NCBI RefSeq assembly: GCF_905220365.1
Contig: NC_061134.1
Location: 14,213,001 to 14,277,000 of the forward strand
Length of the DNA stretch: 64,000 bases
From: Vanessa cardui
Taxonomy: Eukaryota > Arthropoda > Insecta > Lepidoptera > Nymphalidae
Direction: 5' to 3'
Made by a program: the position numbers and the translations under genes. This document shows positions 11,501-21,772 of this stretch, one piece after another (positions within the stretch are counted from its first letter, which is position 1; each line of letters opens with the position of its first letter). The notes beneath the pieces are model-generated. The model saw only the letters and a program-made list of their open reading frames with translations. It did no database searches and was not told the origin of the DNA.

Positions 11501-14500
11501 GTGAAGGAAAACATCGTAAGGAAACCTGCATGTAATTAATTAGTCCTAATTTCATCGAAATTCTGCCACATGTGCATTCCACCAGCCAGTGCAGGTATTA
11601 GTCATGAGTTGACAAATATAACAAAAGATGCAGCAAAAGTTAGTTATAAGAGCATTGATGTTGCATTTTATAAACATAGGTACACTGTGGAAGTAATTAA
11701 GGCTATAGATGTTAATTATCTTTAAATTTACTTAATGGAAGAGGAGGCCTTAGCCCAGCAGTGGGAAATTTGTAGGCTGTTACTCACTTGGAGAGACCAT
11801 CTCCAAACTTCTAAACAGTTTTGTTTTTTTATCAATAACCAAAATATGTCTGATATAATGTCTGACTGTTACTTGAGATTCGCTAATATTGAGGTGTTTG
11901 GAGCTAATAACACCAGCTGGCACCATTGTAAGTGGGTGAATATATTCGATAAATTTTAATACAGCATATGAATAATTTTTCATGATCTAACTCAATGTTC
12001 CACGACTTAAAATCTTCAATACCTTTAGGCGTTCTCGGCTTATTTATGTATTATACAATAGCGTACGTTTACGTAAATCGATAAAGATATATATTTCAAC
12101 AAACTCAACGCATTTCACTTCAGAAACGTGACTTTTAAGATAACGGCCCAATAAAAATCAACATTAACGATAAAGGAAAATCAAACACTTGTAAATTTGA
12201 TTGATTTCAATCCTATAGACAATTCTACGAGATATACCATTTGATTTCTGTCAATGAAACTCATGTCAGAATGTTATGACGTAAGGCGATCGGTTCTATG
12301 ACGTCACAGGATAACACGTGATTCTTTTAGAGCAGATATTGGCAAAACAAGATACACAAACAATTTTTGGCATTGAAAAATTCCAATCCATAGGTTCGAA
12401 CTTTAGTTTTCAACTGGAATCAAAATGTAAGGCATTGAACCATTATGGGCATGAGGGATCTATAATATCTTCATGGCGATAACAAAAATGGTTGATACCA
12501 GTCTTAGAATTGGCTGGCAGAAAATGCTGTTATAGCGTTAAGTTCCGCTCTTTGTACATGTTTTATTTGTGCAATAAAGCTGCATGCTATTAAAAATAAG
12601 AAAAATAAAGATATACCGGTTACAAATTTATATTTTTGAATCGGCTCATAAAATCTTTTATCAAAATTTTTCATTCAATTAAAAAAGTAAGCAGAGCTTA
12701 AGTATTTTTAGCTGATAAAGAGAATCTATATCGAAAATGCAATTTCGCGCTAAACGTTAAAAGACACTTCTTTAGACGACACACTAATTTGATTGAAAAT
12801 TAAATTTTTCATAAATAATTATTTTATAATATTGCATTTAAAAAAAATCAATTTCAAATTTCGTTTGTTTTTTAGTAGGATAGTGTCTAAAAAGCAACAA
12901 CAATATAAATATACTTAAATTTCTTTTTTAGTCATTTGACTGGAGTATGCAGATTCAGAGTGTGATATTATCATCCTTCTTCTGGGGCTACGTGATACTT
13001 CAAATCCCTGGAGGCGAGCTGGCTGCCAGGTTTGGAGGAATGGTGCTGATCATTATATGCGTCGGTGTCAATTCTGCCGTATCGCTATTAATACCTACAG
13101 CATCATATTATGTGAGTATCAGTTATGAAAAGAAATGGGTAAATAAAATTTTGGCGAGATGGCCCAGTGGTTAGAACGCGTGCATCTTAACTGATGATCG
13201 CGGGTTAAAACTCAGACAAGCACCACTGAATTATCTTGCGCTTAATCTGTCTTTATAATTCATCTCGTACTCGTTGGTGAAGGAAAACATCGTGAGGAAA
13301 GCTGGATGTAACTCAACGAATTTCAGCCTTAAATGCATCCACCAACTTGTATTGGAACAGTGTAGGGAATATGCTCCAAATCTTCTCAAAAGCGAGAAGA
13401 GGCCTTAGCCAAATGGGAAATTTACAGGCCGATGATGATGAAATACAGTTTTGGAGTATATTATTATCGCCAATACGCTTCATCTCCGGTATATATTATG
13501 TAGATTTACATAGTCAGGTTATTAAAAATTGTCATCGTATTTAATGTCAACATTTTCTCGCTGTAATAAAGTTTCGATTTTGTCAATCGACTAACACAGT
13601 AATTGATTTCAAGGGTGGATGGCAAATCGTGTGTGCCTGTCGCGTACTACAGGGACTCTCTCAAGGGTTCCTTTACCCTTCAGTTCACAATCTGATTGGA
13701 AAATGGGTGCCTTTGGAAGAGAAGAGCAGATTGGGCACATTGATTTACGCTGGTGAGTTTTTTTTTATGAACTTTTTGAAAACAATTTCAGAAAATAAAT
13801 GCATTTATTTTTAATATACATTCGATATAAAGAATTTAATGGATTTTTTATTTATCGTTTAAACTTATATTTATAACATTTGAGAAATTTCACAGTAATT
13901 ATTAACGGTGTTATCGACAATTCGATGACAGACCGTGACGATCAATAGCAGGGGCAAATACTATATATTTTATGTTGTGTGTTTTATTATTAAATTATAT
14001 CAAAATTTCATTTAATTATTGAATGTTTCATTATCACGTTACAAAAACGAAAAATTTCAATTTCCGTAACTATGACATGACTAATTAATGTTATTTTGTA
14101 ATTTATTTAATCAATTCCAATTTCACTGTTACCTCAGGCTTAATTACCTATGTTTCATACTCAAATCTACGCTATTTATTAGCATTTTTTTGTTTAATAT
14201 CTGTCAATAATTGCAGTCGTATTATACCTTAGAAGGTGGTTGGTAGTAAAGTTAGTTTGTATATGTGCTTTTTTCTGGTGATATGTAAATACCTTATTTT
14301 AGGGATTTATAGAAACTCTATTCCAGCGTTCCTTTACTGGAGAACTGACGTTTTCAATATAGTCGTTCATGACGTTCTGGATTTTATTAGCAGCCATTTT
14401 TACAGGTGCACAACTAGGAACAGCTCTCCAGCTCATGGCTGCTGGGTTCATAGCTGATTATTGGGGATGGCCAGCAATTTTCTACATCGGTGGTGGACTA

Positions 14501-17500
14501 GGTCTTATCTGGACGGTCGCCTATATCTTTCTTGGAGCTGCCTCACCGAGAGATTCTAAGATGATTGGGGATGAGGAAAGAAACTACATCGAAAGCTCAT
14601 TGGGTCATGTTGGGAAGGATCAAAAGGTATTCAAAGCAAGCGATTATAAATAAATATTGTCACAAATTGATATTGCGTAAAGAACAAAATACCAATTTGT
14701 AAATGTCCTACTTCTCTTGAAAGGTTTGAAGCTCATTCCTCTACGCTGCTTTAATTTGGGCTGGTTGATACACATGTAACAGAACTTCATCGAAAACACA
14801 TAGCATTCCATGGAACACTTTTCATTTTTGCCAAACATGAGATAAAATGAAAACTTATCATAAAAAAATTCAGTTTTACTCGTCCTTGAATCTGTATCTG
14901 TTGAATTAGATTTACCGATTATATCCACTAGTTCGTTTGAAATGGCTGTATTAAAAAGAGGTTTTATTTAATTATCAAATTCAGAAAACAACTGAGCAAT
15001 ATCATTGATCTATGACTTTGCATTGTTTTTCAAAATTTACATTCTATTCTCGGTAACAAAGCCCAAACCAATGTAAGTTTGATTCAATTTGCTTCATTCA
15101 CTGTTCGTTTGTTTTTGTTGTCTGTTTGTATAGTAGAACACAATACATATTTGATTTATAATGATTACAATACCTTTTAATTAAAAAAATAAACGATTAT
15201 TAAAATAATATTAATTAAATGTAGACATAAAAATTATTACGTTTAAGTTGGGTTAGGGACAATTTAGTTCTTAAAGTTAGTGTGTATTGTTACGGTATGC
15301 AATGATTAATATTTCTTATAGTGCTAATATCGATGGCCTTGGTGATAACTTCTTATCAAAAAAACCCATTTTCCAATCTGTAATTTTATTCAAAAAAAGA
15401 ACTGATGCTAATTTCAGAAACTGCCGACTCCGTGGAAAGATATATTCACGTCTCTGTCATTCTTCGCTTTGATTATTGCCCATTGCGGTCAGAACTGGGG
15501 TTTCTGGACTTTGATGACTGAATTACCATCTTACATGAAACAGGTTTTGGGTGTGGATATAAAATCAGTAAGTATTGTTTACTACAGTTAAACCTAGAAT
15601 ATTTTATATGTGTCATCGTAAGATTACAAAATTCGTTAGATTACAATCTGTCTCATCAGATTGCAAACTTAGCTTTCGAAATATTATGAACCGTGCAATG
15701 TGCTTTATTTTTCGCTATATTGTAATCTATCGATGAGAAGCGGTCAAATTGTGAATTCATTGAAAATCAGGAAGAACTTTCGACAAATGACAATTTGACC
15801 CGGGACAGATTGTAATCTAACAGTTAAACTTCCTTTACAAAACTTATCGCTCCAAAGGATGTCTGTGAGAGACCGCAACAAATGATAATCCTTTGCGCAC
15901 TATTACCCTTTTAACATCCGTTATTTATATGAAGTACAATACATTTTTTGAATAAATACATTATATTTTGATTGTAGAACGGTGTCATGTCAGCTTTGCC
16001 ATACTTGGCAATGTATCTCCTGAGTTTCCCGATTGGTTTTATGTCTGATTATATCTTGAAGAAGAAATGGCTGACGATTACTGCCTGCAGAAAATTATCC
16101 AATTCTCTTGGTAAGTATCAGCCAGTGTAAATACCACAGGACTCCCAAAGGACCTCCTTATATTTTTAATCAGTAGATTTTTATATTTATATTACAGCAA
16201 ATTTGGTCAAAGGGGAATTCATCCCCTTAAATACAATCGACGACCTCCGTGGTCGAGTGGTGTGTATACCGGTTTTCATGGGTACGCCACTCCGAGGTCG
16301 CGGTTCAAATCCCGGCCGAGTCGATGTAGATTACCATTAGTTTTCTATGTTGTCTTGGGTCTGAGTGTTTGTGGTACCGTCATTACTTCTGATTTTCCAT
16401 AACACAAGTGCTTTAGCTACTTACACTGGGATCAGAGTAGTGTATGTGATGTTGTCTCATATTTAAATTAAAGTATAATGAAGCTTGTCCCATGTTTATC
16501 TATTTATAGAATTGTTCATTTTATGGATTTCATAGTAAACATCTTGACTTAATTGTGTTAAGTATTATATTTAATCACAAAGTTCGAAATACAATATTAT
16601 TTATATACTTAGCTTAAATTCACTGAAATGTTAGTGGAAATGAGTTTATTCCATTTAATCAGCATTATAGATTACAAACTGTAACCATTATATGATAGAT
16701 CTTGACAATTTTTTAAAGATAATGAAATATCAACAACTCTGTTGTATATACGTTTGCAAAATGTTACTTCAATGTCTGACAGTCTCTTGACAGTTTGTAA
16801 AGGTATAGATCCTGACAGTCAGGGTTCAATTGGTCATGATTATTGCATTTTTCATTTAAGAAATTCGAAATTTGAAATTCTACTAATAGTCTTGAAAGTT
16901 TGTAAAGTTACTACATCTATGTCTTGGAAATCATGTCAAATCGTTATCACATCCCTATTCTCTGTCCGGTCATATGCCATTAATAAAAAGTGCATATATC
17001 TCATATGTGACTTTATTAAAACTTTCAGGTCATTTCGGTCCAGCAATAGCTCTGATAGGCCTGTCCTATGTCCCAGCCGGTTCATTGGCGTTAGCTGTCA
17101 CACTTTTGACTTGCGTTGTCGGTCTCAATGCAGGTCACTACACCGGTTTCTTGGTAATACATTTTTGAAAATATTTAGTAATTTCTCACTTGGTGGTAGG
17201 GCTTTGTGCAACCCGCCTGGATACCACCCACTCATGAAATATTCTACCGCTAAACAACAGTACGCAATATTGTTGTGTTCCGGTTTGAAGGATGACTGAG
17301 CCAGTGTAACTACAGGCACAAGGGACATAGCCTCTTAGTTCCCAAAGTTGGTGGCGCTTTGACGATGTAAGGAATAGTTAATATTTCTTACAGCGTCATT
17401 GTCTGGTGATGGTGACCACTTACCATCAGGTGACCCATATTCTCGACCACCAACTATTTCATAAAAAAAAATACATTAGCTAGTCAAATTGAGCAGTTTT

Positions 17501-18496
17501 CCTTTTTCATTCGTTAGTGGTTATTATAAAAACAGCGTCTGATACTCAAATTAATAATCAACTATCAAGACTATGCAAAATAGCTACACTACACGACAAT
17601 TTGTCAAATTATGAAGAACATTCATCCACATCTTTTAGATTAACTTTATTAATAAAAGCAACGTTATGTTTTAGTTGGTTCACATCGATATGGCGCCAAA
17701 CTTCGGAGGAACTCTCATGGGCATCACCAACTGCATTGCGAATATAATTTCTATCATCGCACCTCTTGCAGCTGGTGCTATCATTCAAGACGAGGTAATA
17801 TTCTTCTGTTTTGGTAAATACAAGTATCAAATTATAAGTGAAGGTATAAGACTTGTGACGGAGTTTGAGTCTTGTTCTACCAAACGGTTCTAATCATGCT
17901 GGCTGATTTACATCTAACCATCTTTTGCTAGATGAAAATCTGCCAGCCAGGTTTCGTCAGAATATTCTTTAGTGCCAGTCTGTTAAATATAAATTACAAT
18001 CAAAATAATATTTATGTTTTCTAACCACGGAGTCATCTGGGCAATTGTTCATAGTACATTTAAGATTTACATACAAATAATGACCTATAGCAACTCAGTA
18101 TCAGCAACGCTATTTTTGTTGTGTTCTGGTTTGAAAAGTAAGTGAGTCAGTGGAATACAGACACCAAGGACATAATATCTTAAATATTACTACCATTAGC
18201 ACTTCCGAAGAATTGGCTATATAAGCTTTGGTTAATATGTCTTATAGTGTTAATGTTTGTAGTCAGTTCACATAAGGCACATTTGCTTGATTGTCAACCA
18301 TTTCTAATAAATTATTATTAACTTTTCGTTTCAGAATGATCCAAACGAGTGGCGTAAAGTATTTTACGTGTCTTCAGGCATATACATTGCTGCGAATATA
18401 TTCTTTTTAATATTCGGCACGTCTAAGACGCAGTCATGGAACGAGAGCAAAGCTACCAAAGACGACGATAAAATTGAGAATAATACGAAATATTGA
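5529..18496 (+). CDS. SLC17-type MFS anion/phosphate cotransporter, tandem copy 1
   Basis: Ten coding exons join as 5529-5562, 11204-11328, 12932-13111, 13614-13752, 14406-14626, 15418-15567, 15978-16110, 17029-17153, 17675-17794 and 18335-18496, all with GT/AG borders, giving 462 aa. The product is a 12-TM membrane transporter of the SLC17 group (sialin, VGLUT, insect 'inorganic phosphate cotransporters') that moves organic anions or phosphate with H+ or Na+. The substrate cannot be told from sequence. Seen: TM1 with R36 and N38; SSFFWGYVILQIPGGELAARFGG (residues 67-89) with the loop 2-3 motif; RVLQGLSQG in TM4 (R123, Q130); AHCGQNWGF in TM7 (from A254); HIDMAPNF in TM10 (H372); a short hydrophilic C-tail ending NTKY. 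The start ATG has a family-typical short N-terminus. Length is normal for the insect group. Gene 2 (33853-50064) is a tandem paralogue with matching introns. No frameshift was found. Confidence 0.9.
5735..5945 (+). repeat. Family C repeat, old copy in gene 1 intron 1
   Basis: Diverged match to the family C consensus ('cgcaagccagtctg', 'gagtcagtgttgataacatc', 'agtggtgaccatttgccat'). Confidence 0.45.
6706..7013 (-). repeat. SINE A, full-length, minus strand
   Basis: Runs from 'aacaacaacaacagcctgta' to 'actgagccatctcggccat', with all body landmarks present. Lies in intron 1 of gene 1. Directly upstream (6641-6655) is 'tttttgaagtcggct', a lone end of the small TIR element seen complete at 46170-46317. 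Confidence 0.8.
8313..8572 (-). mobile_element. RTE-like LINE ORF2 C-terminal fragment, antisense
   Basis: Same family as 58140-58402: on the minus strand it reads the basic block before the end of an RTE-type ORF2 (a degenerate RGRPKKRWMDCVK-like stretch) and 'HMVRRNE'-like residues. It is followed on the plus strand by CATCATCAT repeats. Broken by substitutions and indels; no intact frame. Lies in intron 1 of gene 1. Confidence 0.5.
9605..9720 (+). repeat. Family D repeat (LINE 3' tail), partial
   Basis: 'gagtttctttcgccggttcc' followed by 'ttttccgaaccggtggtag' matches the family D tail at 25880. Truncated before the tail repeat. Confidence 0.55.
10285..10620. repeat. Family F non-autonomous element
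   Basis: 'ataactcaagaacggatcaaccgatttggg' style body (10327 onward) ending near 'cacccct tgcgaaacc agggcgg'. It resembles small lepidopteran elements that end with a 'gcgaagccgcg' motif; related copies are at 22660, 31210 and 33295. It may be Helitron-related, but I cannot confirm a CTRR end with hairpin here. Confidence 0.4.
10722..10890 (-). repeat. SINE A, old truncated copy
   Basis: 'gcctcctctccctaagga' and 'cctgacgatgttttccttca' with 'gagcacgagatgaattataa' identify a diverged minus-strand SINE A 300-480 bp upstream of exon 2 of gene 1. Confidence 0.55.
11204..11328 (+). CDS. Gene 1 exon 2 (TM1)
   Basis: Acceptor 'tttttatag', donor 'gtaagt', phase 1 in and phase 0 out. Encodes residues 12-53: GVRHLQAVLLFFAMLIAFSM then RVNVSMAIVAMTD. 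R36 and N38 sit at the family-typical end of TM1. The following luminal loop is very short. Confidence 0.92.
11365..11785 (+). repeat. SINE A interrupted by about 150 bp
   Basis: Head and body run normally to 'cattccaccagccagtgca' (11590), and the distal end resumes at 'ttaatggaagaggaggcctt' (11732). The roughly 145 bp between them are not SINE sequence. Lies in intron 2 of gene 1. Confidence 0.7.
12932..13111 (+). CDS. Gene 1 exon 3 (TM2-TM3)
   Basis: Acceptor 'ttctttttta g', donor 'gtgagt'; 60 whole codons (residues 54-113). Contains FDWS before TM2, SSFFWGYVILQIPGGELAA, and RFGG, the MFS loop 2-3 signature of SLC17 proteins. Confidence 0.95.
13155..13440 (+). repeat. SINE A in gene 1 intron 3
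   Basis: 'cgagatggcccagtggttag' head, a slightly mutated B box ('cgggttaaaactcag'), an end of 'aaatgggaaatttacaggcc' and a GATGATGATG tail. Starts only 43 bp after the exon 3 donor. Confidence 0.78.
13614..13752 (+). CDS. Gene 1 exon 4 (TM4)
   Basis: Acceptor 'gatttcaag', donor 'gtgagt', phase 0 in and phase 1 out. Encodes GGWQIVCACRVLQGLSQGFL then YPSVHNLIGKWVPLEEKSRL. R123 matches the TM4 arginine of VGLUT-type proteins; the usual glutamate of 'GLxEG' is Q130 here. Confidence 0.95.
14406..14626 (+). CDS. Gene 1 exon 5 (TM5-TM6)
   Basis: Acceptor 'tttttacag', donor 'gtattc'. Completes a glycine codon and then encodes AQLGTALQLMAAGFIADYWG, WPAIFYIGGGLGLIWTVAYI and the cytosolic stretch SPRDSKMIGDEERNYIESSL, matching the 'rISxxEkxYIxxSL' linker of sialin-like proteins. 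The donor is the weakest in the gene. Confidence 0.92.
15418..15567 (+). CDS. Gene 1 exon 6 (TM7)
   Basis: Acceptor 'aatttcag', donor 'gtaagt'; 50 codons (residues 234-283). Encodes PTPWKD, then TM7 with IIAHCGQNWGFWTLMTELPS and YMKQVLGVDIKS. The AHxxxNW block is diagnostic of SLC17. Confidence 0.95.
15635..15821. mobile_element. Small TIR element (MITE candidate) in gene 1 intron 6
   Basis: A perfect 18-bp terminal inverted repeat, GTTAGATTACAATCTGTC, sits at 15635-15652, with its exact reverse complement at 15804-15821. The element is 187 bp with no coding capacity. An internal 'ttgtaatct' repeats part of the TIR. No clear target-site duplication was found, so the exact ends may be off by a few bases. 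Confidence 0.65.
15978..16110 (+). CDS. Gene 1 exon 7 (TM8)
   Basis: Acceptor 'gattgtag', donor 'gtaagt', phase 0 in and phase 1 out. Encodes NGVMSALPYLAMYLLSFPIG and FMSDYILKKKWLTITACRKL, equivalent to the 'NGxlSsLPYL' block of the family. Confidence 0.95.
16239..16475 (+). repeat. SINE B in gene 1 intron 7
   Basis: 'gacgacctccgtggtcgag' head, B-box-like 'cggttcaaatcccgg', and the full body to 'tgatgttgtctcat'. It starts 128 bp after the donor of exon 7 and has the same orientation as the gene. Confidence 0.8.
17029..17153 (+). CDS. Gene 1 exon 8 (TM9 and start of TM10)
   Basis: Acceptor 'aactttcag', donor 'gtaata', phase 1 in. Encodes GHFGPAIALIGLSYVPAGSL and ALAVTLLTCVVGLNAGHYTG then FL. 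Confidence 0.93.
17190..17475 (+). repeat. Family C repeat in gene 1 intron 8
   Basis: Nearly complete copy from 'cttggtggtagggctttgtg' (about 30 bp after the exon 8 donor) to 'ccaccaactatttcataaaa'. Confidence 0.72.
17675..17794 (+). CDS. Gene 1 exon 9 (TM10-TM11)
   Basis: Acceptor 'gttttag', donor 'gtaata'; 40 codons (residues 370-409). LVHIDMAPNFGGTLMGITNC continues IANIISIIAPLAAGAIIQDE. H372 matches the histidine of the 'NHLDIAP' block of sialin and VGLUT; gene 2 has serine there. Confidence 0.94.
18010..18300 (+). repeat. Family C repeat, old copy in gene 1 intron 9
   Basis: Weak match: 'ttgttgtgttctggtttga' and 'agtgagtcagtggaatacag' followed by 'ttatagtgttaatgt' in the right order. 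Strongly diverged. Confidence 0.4.
18335..18496 (+). CDS. Gene 1 exon 10 (TM12 and C-tail)
   Basis: Acceptor 'cgtttcag'. Encodes NDPNEWRKVFYVSSGIYIAA, NIFFLIFGTSKTQSWN and a charged tail ending DDDKIENNTKY, then TGA. The family 'EWRxVFY' start of TM12 is intact. The stop is followed by G|GTAAAT, a good donor in phase 1. Confidence 0.92.
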   Translation, partial: NDPNEWRKVFYVSSGIYIAANIFFLIFGTSKTQSWNESKATKDDDKIENNTKY

Positions 18497-18497
18497 G

Positions 18498-18727
18498 GTA
18501 AATGGAAAATTGCTTTTGTTTATTAGACGAGAGGTAAACATTTCTTAAAGATGTCACTTATTTGGACGCTTGTATTGTATTATCAATACAGAATACAGGA
18601 AAGGAGATTAATTGGGTATAGTTTTTGTGTGTCTTTAGATAGAAGTTTAAATTGACTTGTGGAATTTTCTTGGTGAAATTTAGATTCGGAACCGATGCTA
18701 AAATGGATTTTTTTTTCTTAATTTCAG
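18498..18727 (+). other. Predicted intron in the 3' UTR of gene 1
   Basis: The donor GTAAAT begins one base after the stop codon. A strong polypyrimidine tract and acceptor ('ttttttttcttaatttcag') ends at 18727, giving a 230-bp GT-AG intron. The donor has the same phase (1) as the last donor of gene 2, so it may be the relic of an intron that once led to a C-terminal exon. The stop is too close to the junction to be expected to trigger nonsense-mediated decay. Confidence 0.45.
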
Positions 18728-19240
18728 TTAAATAGAAGATGAAACCATTTTAAGCATTAGTAAGCGCAGTACCTGATTGTATAGAAAATTAGTTTCCAGA
18801 ATTTTAATACTTCTAGTCCAGACTAATTATACAATATGTGAGATGAGAATACTAACTGCATATCTGTATGTTTGTAAGTCTAAGTAATACCCATCGTTAC
18901 ATAAGTACAGTCGGGGTAAGAAAAGGTTCGACTTAAGATCTACTTTCGTGTGCTCAGTATGAGCGATAATCTACTTTACCGATCGAGAATGATATATTGC
19001 GTCGTAATGATTTAATGTTTAGATTCAAAAGGTACTAAGAGTTTAAGACTTGATAAAGGAATCAATTTGAAAACTGACGAAGGTTTTCTTACTGTGATCT
19101 GTACATAATAATCGTTAAGCTTGTATTGAATTTAATATATAACATTTACACTCGGCAGTGCCGTTCCTCGAAATGATCAAAATAACCTCACGAAAGCAGA
19201 AAATACAACAGCAAGTGTTGATTTAAATGAATTTTATTCG

Positions 19241-19246
19241 AATAAA
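19241..19246 (+). promoter_or_regulatory. Candidate polyadenylation signal of gene 1
   Basis: First canonical AATAAA downstream of the gene 1 stop codon, about 745 bp away. Distance and AT-richness make this only a candidate. Confidence 0.3.
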
Positions 19247-19604
19247 TGCTGGTTTTCTCACATTTTATTCTTCAACCACCGAACACATAATTAACTAAGA
19301 AATAACTTATCAAGCCTATGAAACCACTGAACTATGACGCTTATTATTCCAATATTAAAATTCGTAATTTTATTTCATTGTATATACATTTCTTTATATT
19401 TCTTATCTTAATTTATTGATGCGTTGGAAATTATTGGAGAATTATGCTAATAATATTTACCTTTATTTTTATTTCATAGATATTTTTTCAATTTTATGTT
19501 TAAACGGCTTTTAATTAAGACGTATTTTCAATTAATAATAATAATTGATTATTTAGTGTTTCGTAGCGATAAATTAAAAAATTGAGGATTTTTACATAAT
19601 AATA

Positions 19605-19924
19605 AGCTGAGATGGCCCAGAAGTTAAAACACGTCTACTTAACCGATGATTGCTGGTTCAAACCCAGGCAAGCACCACTGACTGAATATTCGTGAGCTGA
19701 ATTTGTGTTTATAATCCATCTCATTTTGAAAAATAAAACAACGTGAGGAAACCGGCATGTTTTAAATTGCATAGAAATTCTGCCACATGCGTCTTCCATC
19801 AACCCGCATTGGAACATCGTGTGGAATGTGTTTGAAACCTTAGCTAAGGCCCCTTCTCCTCAAAAGGAGAAGGGTTTTAGCCCAGCAGAAATGGGAAATT
19901 TACAGGCTGTCATTGTTGTTGTTA
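19605..19924 (+). repeat. SINE A
   Basis: 'gctgagatggcccagaagtt' head, intact B box 'ggttcaaacccaggc', and an end of 'atgggaaatttacaggctgt' followed by TTGTTG repeats. A small duplication-like stretch ('ccccttctcctcaaaaggag') lies near the 3' end. Confidence 0.75.
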
Positions 19925-21419
19925 TGTCATAAATTGAAACTATGAAGTAGGAAAACTAGAATTGGATGAATACTTTATAAAAAATTCTATACTTCCTTAT
20001 AGTTCGTCACTGTTGTAGATTACATTGACACCATGAACTATGTGTAAAATATCATATTATGGGAAATGAGTTTGGGTTCACATCATGGAAATATAGGTGG
20101 TAAGGCTTTGTCCAGGCTTGTTCAAGTACCTCATATTCATTATATTATGCAATTGCAATCACCAGCTATCATAAAGTTATTCGATCCAAGTGAGGCATAA
20201 GGGATGTTTAAACAGTTATGTTAAAATAATAAATAATTTAACACTAGTGATGTTATAGCCCATCGACCTTTCTATTATACATAATAGGAAGATCGATATC
20301 GATAAAAAAGCAGCTCATAAATTACCTTATAGTGTTGAAATTTGTTGGAACTATTATATTATGTAAATAAAAATGTTTAAATGATATATTTACTGTTTTA
20401 ATACTTACCAACATTTTTTATTACAGCAACAGATTTTTCTTTGCATGCCTGGAAAATGATTTTCTAGAAGATTAATGTAAATTTTTTAGTTAAATACTTT
20501 TGGTGTTCGCGAGGTGTATTCGCATGGGAGTGTGCCGTTGCTCTTGGAGTAAATAGTGTAAGAGCGAAATACCGTCTCATAGGACGTTACAACCCAGATG
20601 GATTGCTTTTTGACAATATAAGGTTTCTGGCATGCTGCATATTATACAAAAAAATTACGCGGTCAGTTATATATACATATAATAGTGCATCGTCTGTTTG
20701 TAATATTAAAATAGCCTTTTTACTCAATGCATATATATTCACGGTACATATACCAAAATAACGTTTTTTTTTAATTTTTGTTTGTCTGTTTGTTCCGGCT
20801 AATCTTTCAAGCGGCTGGACCGATTTTGACGTGACTTTCACTGGCAAATAACAGAAATAATTGGGAGTAGCTTAGACGACAATAATATTAATTTTTGTTA
20901 AATACAAACGCACAAGGTGAACAGTTAGTATTGTAATATTATTAAAATCTCCGAAACGTGCCTTATCTTCTGGTATGTGTGATGTTTACTTGCATAGCAG
21001 ATGATAGATTAGTCATTACAATTAAAAGGTCTCCTCATTTACTCGTGTAGACGTATTAATGTTAAGCTAACTTTATATAAATACTAGCAACGCACCGCGG
21101 CTTCTCACGCAATGCTGATACTAGATCGATGATTGTAGCATGTTATTAAGCAAATTCGGTGACTTGCTTTTCATTGATTTTTAACTTCATTTGGTTTCAT
21201 TATATAAACACAATTTTTTTATCTTTAATGGGATTACCATCTGTAGGTTCAGAAATAATATTAGCAATGTAACTGCCTTTAATGTCCCGTAATGAGCCTA
21301 AGTCATTGCGGGTTGGTTGATACTCATTAATCAGGCAACGATTCAGCACAAACAGGCTTCTTCACGATATTTAGTATCTAAGCTTAGCAAGAGCTGAATT
21401 AAAAACAAAATCAAAACAT

Positions 21420-21772
21420 ACCGTTTTCAAGTAGGCTTTTACAAGCACTCGCTCGCTTGACGACCTCCGTGGTAGAGTGGTGTGTACACCGGTTTTCATG
21501 GGTACGCTACTCTGAGGTCCCGGGTTCGATTCCCGGCCGAGTCGATGTAGATTACCATTAGTTTTCTACGGTGTCTTGGGTCTGGGTGTTTGTGGTACCG
21601 TCGTTACTTCTGATTTCCATAACACAAGTGCTTCAGCTACTTACATTAAGATCAGAGTAATGTATGTGATGTTGTCTCATATTATATATTAATATTATAT
21701 TTTTTTTACAAGCACTTATGAAGGTACCGGTTCGGAAAGTAGATTCTACTGAGAAGAACCGGCAAGTGTTCA
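21420..21772 (-). mobile_element. Family D tail (minus strand) split by SINE B
   Basis: 'aagtaggcttttacaagcact' upstream and 'aaggtaccggttcggaaagt' plus 'gattctactgagaagaaccg' downstream are the two parts of one family D copy. SINE B sits between them, flanked by a 13-bp direct repeat (TTTTACAAGCACT at 21437-21449 and 21704-21716). Confidence 0.75.
21450..21703 (+). repeat. SINE B with a 13-bp target-site duplication
   Basis: Standard SINE B from 'gacgacctccgtggtagag' (21459) to 'tgatgttgtctcat' (21680) and an AT-rich tail. The duplication places the true 5' end at about 21450, so this copy carries about 9 bases ('cgctcgctt') before the usual head. Confidence 0.8.

Noticed and set aside
16742..17299. 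Longest open reading frame in the window (185 codons, plus strand)
   Set aside because: It spans intron 7, exon 8 read in the wrong frame and a family C repeat; no domain, and the true exon 8 uses another frame.
18728..18760. Coding eleventh exon for gene 1
   Set aside because: The stop codon precedes the donor, and the acceptor side reads TT AAA TAG, so nothing further can be coded.
20262..20297. Hairpin 'atcgacctttctattat' and its near complement
   Set aside because: Two mismatches in a 17-bp AT-rich stem with a tiny loop; too weak to call a microRNA or an element end.
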